DNA from: Novosphingobium panipatense
GTDB lineage: Bacteria > Pseudomonadota > Alphaproteobacteria > Sphingomonadales > Sphingomonadaceae
DNA: 64,000 bases
Direction of reading: 5' to 3'
Assembly (NCBI RefSeq): GCF_002149965.1
Contig: NZ_MSQB01000001.1
Coordinates: 62,001-126,000, forward strand
Under the pieces are notes generated by a model. The model was not told the origin of the DNA and searched no databases. It saw nothing but the letters and a program-made list of their open reading frames with translations. A program made the position numbers and the translations under genes. Position 1 is the first letter of the stretch; every line of letters starts with the position of its first letter. Shown in pieces: positions 55,340 to 62,429 of this stretch.

Positions 55340-56017
55340 TCAGACGTCCGCCTTCAGGTAGGCCAGGCACATCCGGCCGAGTTCCTTGTTCAGCTGTTGC
55401 CAATCATGGGAATAGGCGGATTCGGCTGTGGAGCCGAGGCTCAACTGGCGGGCCAGGGTGGCGAAGATGATCTGGTAGGCGGCATCGGCCTTGAGTTCGT
55501 GATCTTCGCCGCCGAATTCGTCGCGGTATTCGAGCATCGCTGTCGTACCCATCGCGGCGGCGCGATTGGCGCTCTGTTTGCCGGGTTCGGACACCAGCGG
55601 ATCGAACGAGGCGCGCTGCATGCTGAGGCGCAGCAGCGGGGCGTGGTCGCGCAGAACTTCCGCAAATGCCTGGACGTAGCGGGGGACGAAAGTGTCGAGC
55701 GATGTCGCTTTCGCCTTTACCGAGGCCATCATCGCGTCCTCGTCTGCGGCCATGCGTTCGAGGTGGTTGGCGATCACCGCCCTGACCAGGTTCTCCTTGC
55801 TTTTGAAGCGCAAGTAGATCGAGCCGATCGAGACATTGCCCGATTGGCTGACGTCCTGAAGCGTGAATTCTTCGCTCCCGCGTTCGAGCATGAGCTTTTC
55901 CGCAGCGACCAGCATCCGTTCGAAGGAAGCCTTGCTGCGCCCCTGCTGCGGGGTGCGGCTGACCGTATCGACGGCCAGTTTTTTTTCGGAGGCGCGAGGC
56001 CTTGGACGAGTTGACAT
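55340..56017 (-). CDS. TetR family transcriptional regulator
   Basis: The 225-residue regulator from the ATG at 56017 has an N-terminal HTH. FTLQDVSQSGNVSIGSIYLRFKSKENLVRA lies at about residues 37-66. A helical ligand domain follows (DTFVPRYVQAFAEVLRDHAPLL...). It is divergent from the flavin monooxygenase operon, and a copy of the TTAGAAT-type palindrome sits between them at 56043. The same motif recurs at four other promoters of the locus, so this protein is the prime candidate to bind it. The ligand is unknown and may be the aglycone. Confidence 0.9.
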   Translation of the reverse strand: MSTRPRPRASEKKLAVDTVSRTPQQGRSKASFERMLVAAEKLMLERGSEEFTLQDVSQSGNVSIGSIYLRFKSKENLVRAVIANHLERMAADEDAMMASVKAKATSLDTFVPRYVQAFAEVLRDHAPLLRLSMQRASFDPLVSEPGKQSANRAAAMGTTAMLEYRDEFGGEDHELKADAAYQIIFATLARQLSLGSTAESAYSHDWQQLNKELGRMCLAYLKADV

Positions 56018-56042
56018 AGCAGCAATAAACACATTATCGAAA

Positions 56043-56060
56043 TAAGAACGTCAATTCTAA
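56043..56060. promoter_or_regulatory. Candidate TetR operator 3 (tetR / monooxygenase divergent promoter)
   Basis: TAAGAACGTCAATTCTAA has one perfect half-site (ATTCTAA) and one 5/7 half-site. It is 26 bases from the tetR start and 45 bases from the monooxygenase start, suitable for autoregulation. Confidence 0.65.
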
Positions 56061-56104
56061 TTTGTCGGCATATCCGTGCCGCGATGATTCCCTGGGAGGG
56101 TTAC

Positions 56105-57205
56105 ATGCGCTTTTCCGTCTTTCTGAACGCCCGCTCGCTCGGTCCCGATCAGGACCGCAAGCTGATGAAGGATCTGGAGGCGCATGCGCGCCTTGCCGCG
56201 ACGCTCGATTACGACGCGATCTTTCTGCCAGACCATCATTTCAACGGCTACATGCCGCTGGCAAGCGACAGCTTCATCTTCGCCGCCTATCTGGCCGCCC
56301 AGATGCCTCACATGCATTTCGGCTTCTCGGTCGTATCGGTGCCGCTGCATCATCCCGTGCGTTTCGCGGAGCGGATCAATCTCCTCGACCAGCTGACCGA
56401 CGGTAAGCTGCTTGTAGGCGTAGGGTCAGGCACCACGCCCGAAGAGATGATCGGCTTCGCCGTGGACTATCGCGACGCGGGCGCGATCTCGGAAAACAAT
56501 CTTGCCATTGCCGAACAGCTCTGGGCGAAGAAGATGGAGGATGCGGCCGTAACCATCGCGAACGGCCCTTACAACGGCCGCGTCCTCCAGCGCATCACGC
56601 CGGCGGCCTACACGCCGGGCCATGCGCGGCTGATGCCGGTGGCGATGAAGGAAGCCAGTTCGCGCCGCGCGGCGGAGAACGGATGGCCGGCTTTCATCCC
56701 GGCGTTCACGCCGCCCAAGATCGGCGGCACAGAGCCGTTCGTCCACGTCAAGAAGTGGTTCGACATCTACAAGGGTTTCCTGCTGGAAGCGGGCCACAGC
56801 AACGAAGTTGTCGCTGCCGCGCTCGACTGGACGACCCACACCTATCAGGTGGTCCATGTCGCCGAAACCGACGAGCAGGCGCGCGATGAGCTTGAGGTGA
56901 TCCTGCGCTCCTACCAGGAAGCCGTGGAGCGTGAGGCGGAATTCAACGCCCGCGCGGAAAGCGACGATGCCAATCGCAAGACGGATCGTACGCCGAACGC
57001 CCTCACCGAGGACTGGATCGGCACCTGGTGTCTTTATGGCTCGCCCGACACGGTGATCGAGCACCTCACGCCCTATCGCGATCTGGGTATCGGCAACATC
57101 CTGTGCGGAACCACGACCGGCCCGCTGACCGAAGAACGTCTGAGGCTGGGCAACCAGACGCTGAACCTCCTTTCGGAACGGGTCATGCCTGCTCTCAAGG
57201 GATGA
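56105..57205 (+). CDS. LLM class flavin-dependent oxidoreductase (bacterial luciferase-like monooxygenase)
   Basis: From the ATG at 56105 (GGGAGGGTTAC upstream) the 366-residue protein is a TIM-barrel luciferase-like enzyme. Blocks are MRFSVFLNARSLGPDQ, YDAIFLPDHHFNGYMPLA (about 40), GFSVVSVPLHHPVRFAERINLLDQLTDGKLLVGVGSG-type segment (about 80-115) and a C-terminal IGTWCLYGSPDTVIEHL. Such enzymes use reduced FMN from a partner reductase to oxygenate small organic compounds, and that reductase is the next gene. The location in a glucosidase operon suggests the aglycone as substrate. Confidence 0.88.
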   Translation: MRFSVFLNARSLGPDQDRKLMKDLEAHARLAATLDYDAIFLPDHHFNGYMPLASDSFIFAAYLAAQMPHMHFGFSVVSVPLHHPVRFAERINLLDQLTDGKLLVGVGSGTTPEEMIGFAVDYRDAGAISENNLAIAEQLWAKKMEDAAVTIANGPYNGRVLQRITPAAYTPGHARLMPVAMKEASSRRAAENGWPAFIPAFTPPKIGGTEPFVHVKKWFDIYKGFLLEAGHSNEVVAAALDWTTHTYQVVHVAETDEQARDELEVILRSYQEAVEREAEFNARAESDDANRKTDRTPNALTEDWIGTWCLYGSPDTVIEHLTPYRDLGIGNILCGTTTGPLTEERLRLGNQTLNLLSERVMPALKG

Positions 57206-57269
57206 GTGCGGACGGATGGAAACGATAGAGGCCCCAGACGTACAGGGCGGGCCGATCAGGGAGAGTGCA

Positions 57270-57857
57270 ATGACAGCAGATCCAAGGCCACGCCGAAAGC
57301 GGGTGGTCGGCCTTGGCGGAACCTTCCGCCAGGCGTCGTCCAGCGAACGCCTCGTCCGCGCCGTGCTGGCCGCGTGCGAGGCGCTGGGCGCCGAAACGGC
57401 GATGTTCGACGGTCCTGCCCTCGCGCGCCTGCCGCATTTCAACCCGGAACATGCCGAGCGAACCGTGGAAGAACGTGAACTGGTCGATGCCGTGCGGGCC
57501 TGCGATGCTCTGGTGATCGGCAGTCCCGGTTATCACGGCGGTTATTCGGGGCTCGTGAAGAACGCGGTCGATCTGCTGGAAGACTTGCGAGCCGATACGC
57601 GGGTCTATTTCGACGGCATGCCGGTAGGCCTCGTGGTGACGGCGGCGGGCTGGCAGGCCTGCGGCACGACGCTGTCCGCCCTGCGCGACGTCGTCCACGC
57701 GATGCGAGGCTGGCCGACGCCGGTGGGCATCGCCGTCAACTCGGTGGAGCAGAGGCCGTTCGGAGCGGACGGCGTTGTCGCCGATGAAGGCATCGCCAGC
57801 GCCGTGCAGGCGCAGGCGCGCCAGATCATGGGCTTTGCATTCGGATCTTCGGCATGA
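57270..57857 (+). CDS. NADPH-dependent FMN reductase
   Basis: The 195-residue flavodoxin-like protein from the ATG at 57270 (GGGAGAG upstream) has VVGLGGTFRQASSSERLVRAV for FMN phosphate binding. ALVIGSPGYHGGYSGLVKNAVDLL (about 80-103) is the NADPH_dep_FMN_reductase signature. It would supply reduced FMN to the monooxygenase at 56105. An upstream ATG at 57216 adds 18 residues without a good ribosome site. The ATGA overlap with the GH3 gene shows the oxygenase system and the glucosidase are made together. Confidence 0.9.
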   Translation: MTADPRPRRKRVVGLGGTFRQASSSERLVRAVLAACEALGAETAMFDGPALARLPHFNPEHAERTVEERELVDAVRACDALVIGSPGYHGGYSGLVKNAVDLLEDLRADTRVYFDGMPVGLVVTAAGWQACGTTLSALRDVVHAMRGWPTPVGIAVNSVEQRPFGADGVVADEGIASAVQAQARQIMGFAFGSSA

Positions 57858-60235
57858 CGGACATTACGCTTTCCCAGGCCAGTGCGCTTACGGCGGGCGG
57901 GGCGATGTGGTCTTCCGTGGCTTTGCCGGAAGCCGATATTCCGGCCTTCACGATGTCTGATGGCCCGCTCGGCATCGCCAGCGGCCGGGTGGACGAGCGC
58001 GACATCGCGCTGCTCAGTCCCTGTGCGACGCTGCTCGGTGCGACGTGGGACCGCGACTTGTGCCGCCGGCTGGGGGAACTCGTCGGGCACGAGGCCGTGG
58101 CGCGCGGCGTCGATGCGGTGCTGGCGCCCAATCTCAATCTGGCACGAAGCCCGCTGGCAGGGCGCGCCTTCGAGTATTTTTCCGAGGATCCGGTATTGGC
58201 CGGGGTCCTCGGTGCGGAATGGGCGGCGGGCCTGCAGTCGACCGGCACCGGCTCGGTCGCCAAGCACCTCGTGTGCAACGATAGCGAGACGGCGCGCGAT
58301 GAAGTCGACGTGCGCGTCGATGAGAGGACGCTTCGCGAAGTCTATCTGCTGCCTTTCGAATATGCGGTGGATGCCGGGTGTGTCGGTCTCCTGGCTGCCT
58401 ACAACCGCGTGAACGGCGCGTGGTGCGCGGAGCAGGCGGAAGTGCTGACGAATATCGTCAAGGGCGAGTGGGCCTTCGGTGGTCTCGTGATGAGCGACTG
58501 GTTCGGCACGCATTCGACCGAAGGCTCGATCAATGCCGGGCTCGATCTGGAGATGCCCGGACCCGCGCGGTTCCTGGGTTCGAAAGTCGAGGCGGCCGTG
58601 GAGGCGGGATCGGTCCTGCGCAGCCGCGTGGAGGATGCGGCCGCCCGTGTCACGGCCGTCGCAAGGGGGCTCAATGCCGCGAAGTCGCCGCCGCCCCCGG
58701 CGGAGGAGGCCGAGGCTTTGCTGGTAGAGGCCGCCGCAGCGGGGTTCACCCTGTTACGCAACGAAGGCGCCATGCTCCCGCTGGTGCCGGGCACGATCGG
58801 ACGGCTGGCGGTGATCGGGCCCAATGCCTACGCCCCGTGCTTCCAGGGCGGGACGTTCGCGAAGATCTCGATCTCTCCCGACGTGCCGACGCCGCTGGAT
58901 ACCCTGCGCGAAACCTACGGAGCGAACTGCGATCTGGTGTTCGAACCGGGCGTGGATCCGCAGCCCCGTCTACCGGCAATGCCGGTGGTTCCGGCGCAGG
59001 ATATCGGAGACGGCTGCACGCGGGGCATGACGGTCGCGTATTTCGCGCAGCCGGGTTGCAGCGGCGAACTCCTGATGCGGGAAACCCGGGACACCAATTC
59101 GCTGGTGTGGTTCGTCGGTGTCCATGAGCAGGCGATATTTACCCGGCCCGGCTCGCTGCGCGCCTCCGGCAGGTTCACTGCCGAGAGTGGTGGACCACAC
59201 GCGGTCTATCTCGGCTCCACCGGCAAGGCGCGCATTCTGGTGGATGGGCGCGAAGTGTTGACCGCGGGAGGTGAAGTACCGGCTTCCGAGATCATGGGCG
59301 TGCTCAAGCGCGGCGATGCGGACGTGGCGACGATCGAACTTGCCGAAGGGCAGGAAGTGGTCGTTACCGTGGAGTTCGACTGGGTGGGCGGCCGCGTACA
59401 GGGGCTCTGGTACGGGTTGCGCAGGCCCGACAGCGCCGAGGCCATGCTCCACCGCGCCGTCGAGGCGGCGCGCGGTGCCGATGCGGTGCTGCTGGTGGTC
59501 GGGGAAACCTCGGACTCCAGCGTCGAGAGCAAGGATCGCGCCGATACCAGGCTGCCGGAATTGCAGGAGCGCCTGATCGCGCAAGTCTGCGCGGTCAATC
59601 CGCGCACGGCGGTGATCGTCAATGTCGGCCATGCGTTCGACTGCAGCTGGGAGCAGGGCGCCGCTGCCGTTCTCTCCGCCTGGTATCCCGGACAGGGTTT
59701 TGCCCAGGCGCTTGCGAATGTCCTGTCCGGCCGCAGCGAACCTCGTGGCCGTCTTCCGGTCACGATCGCGGCGCAGGAGGCGGACTATCCGGCTTATGCT
59801 CTTGCACCGGCGGACGATGGCACGCTGACTTATTCCGAAGGCACCCGGTTCGGTTATCGCGGGCTCGTGGCGGCAGGACGTCCGGCGCACCATCCCTTCG
59901 GCAGCGGCCAGGGCTATGCGCGGGTCGAATGGTCGGAGCCCGAGGGCGGGGAGGGGGCGCTTTCCATCGTCCTCACCAACACCGGCAATCGCGAGACTTG
60001 CGAGGTCGTACAGGTCTATCGCGACGAGCCGGAATGCGCGCTGGTGGGTTTCGCGCGGGCCATCCTGACGCCGGGCGAGAGCCGCCGGGTGCGGGTTCCC
60101 CTTGAGCCCAAGGCACTGCGTTTCTGGAGCGATGTGGGGTGGAAGCCGGTCGCGGATCGTCTGACCTTGCGTCTCGCCAGGCATTGTGAGGATGCCGGCC
60201 ATCCTGTCGCGTTCAACGTTTCCGATCTCTTCTGA
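57854..60235 (+). CDS. GH3 family beta-glucosidase with PA14 domain
   Basis: The 793-residue enzyme has the GH3 N-terminal barrel with KHLVCNDSETARDEVDVRVDERTLRE (about 135-160) and nucleophile motif GGLVMSDWFGTHSTEGS (about 205-221). The C-terminal sandwich (FTLLRNEGAMLPL, about 295) is interrupted by a PA14-like insert (about 390-530: GMTVAYFAQPGCSGELLMRE to VTVEFDWVGG). The fibronectin-type C-terminus follows. No signal peptide is seen, so it acts in the cytoplasm. It overlaps the FMN reductase gene by four bases. PA14-bearing GH3 enzymes often act on plant aryl or oligo-glucosides. Confidence 0.94.
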   Translation: MTDITLSQASALTAGGAMWSSVALPEADIPAFTMSDGPLGIASGRVDERDIALLSPCATLLGATWDRDLCRRLGELVGHEAVARGVDAVLAPNLNLARSPLAGRAFEYFSEDPVLAGVLGAEWAAGLQSTGTGSVAKHLVCNDSETARDEVDVRVDERTLREVYLLPFEYAVDAGCVGLLAAYNRVNGAWCAEQAEVLTNIVKGEWAFGGLVMSDWFGTHSTEGSINAGLDLEMPGPARFLGSKVEAAVEAGSVLRSRVEDAAARVTAVARGLNAAKSPPPPAEEAEALLVEAAAAGFTLLRNEGAMLPLVPGTIGRLAVIGPNAYAPCFQGGTFAKISISPDVPTPLDTLRETYGANCDLVFEPGVDPQPRLPAMPVVPAQDIGDGCTRGMTVAYFAQPGCSGELLMRETRDTNSLVWFVGVHEQAIFTRPGSLRASGRFTAESGGPHAVYLGSTGKARILVDGREVLTAGGEVPASEIMGVLKRGDADVATIELAEGQEVVVTVEFDWVGGRVQGLWYGLRRPDSAEAMLHRAVEAARGADAVLLVVGETSDSSVESKDRADTRLPELQERLIAQVCAVNPRTAVIVNVGHAFDCSWEQGAAAVLSAWYPGQGFAQALANVLSGRSEPRGRLPVTIAAQEADYPAYALAPADDGTLTYSEGTRFGYRGLVAAGRPAHHPFGSGQGYARVEWSEPEGGEGALSIVLTNTGNRETCEVVQVYRDEPECALVGFARAILTPGESRRVRVPLEPKALRFWSDVGWKPVADRLTLRLARHCEDAGHPVAFNVSDLF

Positions 60236-60248
60236 GGACCCCGCAAGG

Positions 60249-60285
60249 AAAAGGGCCGGCAGGATGTTGTCCTGCCGGCCCTTTT
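60249..60285. terminator. Strong bidirectional intrinsic terminator
   Basis: AAAAGGGCCGGCAGGA (60249-60264) and its exact complement (60270-60285) enclose a five-base loop. The 16-bp stem ends in A4/T4 tracts between the convergent GH3 and MFS genes. Confidence 0.9.
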
Positions 60286-60302
60286 CTGTTGGCGTCCCGG
60301 TT

Positions 60303-61529
60303 TCAGGCGGTGCGGGGAAGCGCGGGACTGGCGCGCAGGGCGATCACGAGCGCGGCCACCATGGCGCCCACCGCAGCGCAGCCGCTGGCAAGGAAGGCAC
60401 CCTGCATGGAGCCGCTGGCCAGATTGAGCTGATGAACGATCCAGGGCGAAGTGAACTGACCGAAGAAGAAGGCGCCGGTCCAGATGCCCATGCCGCGTCC
60501 GCGATGTTCGAAGGGAAATTTGGTCTGGGCCCAGGCGACCAGCATCGGCACTGCCATTCCGGCCCCGGTCTGCTGGATGCACAGTCCCACGACCATCTCT
60601 CCCGGCGTGCGCGCGAGGCCGATAACGGCTAGGCCTGTGCCCAGGATCCCGAAAAAGGCCGCCAGTTGGGCTGCGTTGGACCGTCCTGACAGGACCCGGA
60701 ACAGTAGCGCGCCAAGGATCACGAAAAGGCTGGGCAGAAAGCTCATGCGTCCCACCGCTGCAGGGTCCGTCACGCCCACTTCACCGAAGGCGATGCTGCC
60801 ATTGACGATGAACACATAGTAGAGCGCCGAGGAAAACAGGGTGACGACTGCCACTGCGGCAGCGGCTGCCAGGGGAAATACCGTTTTCGCGCTGCTGGAC
60901 CTTTGGAGATCGGCAGAAGCAACGTTCTGCTTCGACCGCGCTCCGCCGGGTTCGAACATGAACGCCAGCATGGAAAGGAAAATCGGGAAGGCTACCAGAT
61001 AGACCAGAAAGCCCCCGTTCCAGCGTAGCGATGCGACGGTTCCCGACAGCAGGATCACGCCCGAAGCCAGGAACGGCCCGACCACGCCTTGCAGGAAAAG
61101 CCAGTCGCGGCGCCCGGTATCGTCCCAGTAGTCCGCGATCAGCGTGTTGACGATGGTGAGAATTCCCGCCTCGCATACGCCCAGCATCAGGCGGGTTGCG
61201 AAGATCTGGTCCAGATCGTCGAGGAAGAACGGTGCGGTGCCGAACAGGCCATAGAAGAACGTACAGCCCAGCAGCAGTCTGCGCCGTCCGAACTTGTCCA
61301 CGAAGAATCCGGCGAATGGCGCAAGGACGGCCACCGTAAGGCCGGGCGCGGTGACCATGAGCGGCACTTTCGACGCTGCGGCAGGGTCTGCGGCGAAATG
61401 CCGGATCATCGATGCGACGATCGGAAACATCGAGACGATGGCGAAAATGGGCAGAAACGCCGCTGCTACCAGGGTCACGCCCTGAGGTCGCATCGTCAGC
61501 CTGCTGAAGAAACGGGATACCGGGTTCAT
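60303..61529 (-). CDS. MFS transporter
   Basis: The 408-residue transporter from the ATG at 61529 (GGGAG upstream) has about 12 hydrophobic helices. The MFS signature is FAGFFVDKFGRRRLLLG (about residues 62-78), and FATRLMLGVCEAGILTIVNTLIADYW follows. The second-half signature is weaker. A TTAGAAT-type palindrome lies 35 bases upstream of the start, so it appears to be part of the TetR-controlled locus. It likely moves the glucoside, the aglycone or its oxidation product across the inner membrane. Its direction of transport is unknown. Confidence 0.88.
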   Translation of the reverse strand: MNPVSRFFSRLTMRPQGVTLVAAAFLPIFAIVSMFPIVASMIRHFAADPAAASKVPLMVTAPGLTVAVLAPFAGFFVDKFGRRRLLLGCTFFYGLFGTAPFFLDDLDQIFATRLMLGVCEAGILTIVNTLIADYWDDTGRRDWLFLQGVVGPFLASGVILLSGTVASLRWNGGFLVYLVAFPIFLSMLAFMFEPGGARSKQNVASADLQRSSSAKTVFPLAAAAAVAVVTLFSSALYYVFIVNGSIAFGEVGVTDPAAVGRMSFLPSLFVILGALLFRVLSGRSNAAQLAAFFGILGTGLAVIGLARTPGEMVVGLCIQQTGAGMAVPMLVAWAQTKFPFEHRGRGMGIWTGAFFFGQFTSPWIVHQLNLASGSMQGAFLASGCAAVGAMVAALVIALRASPALPRTA

Positions 61530-61563
61530 GCTACTCCCAACTGCGCTCTGCGAGCGGCGCATA

Positions 61564-61581
61564 TTAGAATTTGTATTCTCG
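61564..61581. promoter_or_regulatory. Candidate TetR operator 4 (MFS promoter)
   Basis: TTAGAATTTGTATTCTCG matches the palindrome at 12 of 14 half-site positions, 35 bases upstream of the MFS start. Confidence 0.72.
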
Positions 61582-61658
61582 TTTGGTATCGATCCCCGAG
61601 CTTTCGGTCAATGCACTTGTTTCCTGCGGAGAGGCTTGACGAGGCGAAGATTCAAAAA

Positions 61659-61676
61659 TTAGAATGATAGTTATAA
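61659..61676. promoter_or_regulatory. Candidate TetR operator 5 (dehydrogenase promoter)
   Basis: TTAGAATGATAGTTATAA has one perfect and one 5/7 half-site, 119 bases upstream of the dehydrogenase small-subunit start. Confidence 0.55.
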
Positions 61677-61794
61677 AAATGGCGAGGATGCGGATGAAAC
61701 GGCGATTGCAGATGGGTATGATCGGCGGAAATCCGGGCTCCCTCATAAGGCTCGACAGAACTAGGGCCGACTCGATGCATTTGGAAATCGGCAC

Positions 61795-62427
61795 ATGATC
61801 GGGGCGAAGTCCGGCTGGAATCGCCGCGAATTCGGTGCCGGAGCGGCACTGCTGGCGCTGGCGCTGGGTATTCCAGCGGCGGGCGTGAAGCTCACGAATC
61901 TGGATGCCGAAGATCAGCCGAGCGAGCGCCAGCGTAGGCTGATCGCGGAGGTATCCGACCTCGTCATCCCGCGCACCGATACGCCTGGCGCGATGGACCT
62001 CGGTGTGGGCGATTTCGTGGTGCTGGCCCTGGCTCACGGCCTGTCCGGTACGCGCGCGCCGATGGCCTCTGGCGCGGTGACGGCTGCCATCGAACCCTTC
62101 CGTCGGCGCGACGGTTCGATACGTCATCTGCCCTGGCTGGAACGCGCGCTGGACCATGCCGCGGGCGGCGACTTCCTGCGGTACGAGCCTGCCGAACGCG
62201 CGCGCCTGCTGGCCGCGCTCGACGAGGCGGCATTCGCACAAGGGGCGCCGCCTTCGCCGTGGACGGCCGTCAAGGGTCTGATCTTAACCGGGTATTACAC
62301 CAGCGAAGCGGGTGGTTCGCAGGAGCTTCGCTACGAACTCGTCCCCGGCAAGTGGGAATGGGACATCCCGCTCACCCCGGACATGCGCGCTTTCTCCAGC
62401 GACTGGACCGCAGTGGATTTCGGCTGA
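61795..62427 (+). CDS. Gluconate 2-dehydrogenase subunit 3 family protein (Tat small subunit)
   Basis: The 210-residue protein begins with a Tat signal (NRREFGAGAALLALALGIPAAG). Gluconate_2-dh3 family features follow: IAEVSDLVIPRTDTPGAMDLGVGDFV (about 50-75) and LKGLILTGYYTSEAGG-like GYYTSE segment near the end. These small subunits carry the folded FAD subunit through the Tat pore and are obligatory partners of GMC dehydrogenases. The next gene, two bases later, is that GMC subunit. Possible holoenzymes are gluconate 2-dehydrogenase, sorbitol dehydrogenase or glucoside 3-dehydrogenase. Confidence 0.92.
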   Translation: MIGAKSGWNRREFGAGAALLALALGIPAAGVKLTNLDAEDQPSERQRRLIAEVSDLVIPRTDTPGAMDLGVGDFVVLALAHGLSGTRAPMASGAVTAAIEPFRRRDGSIRHLPWLERALDHAAGGDFLRYEPAERARLLAALDEAAFAQGAPPSPWTAVKGLILTGYYTSEAGGSQELRYELVPGKWEWDIPLTPDMRAFSSDWTAVDFG

Positions 62428-62429
62428 CA

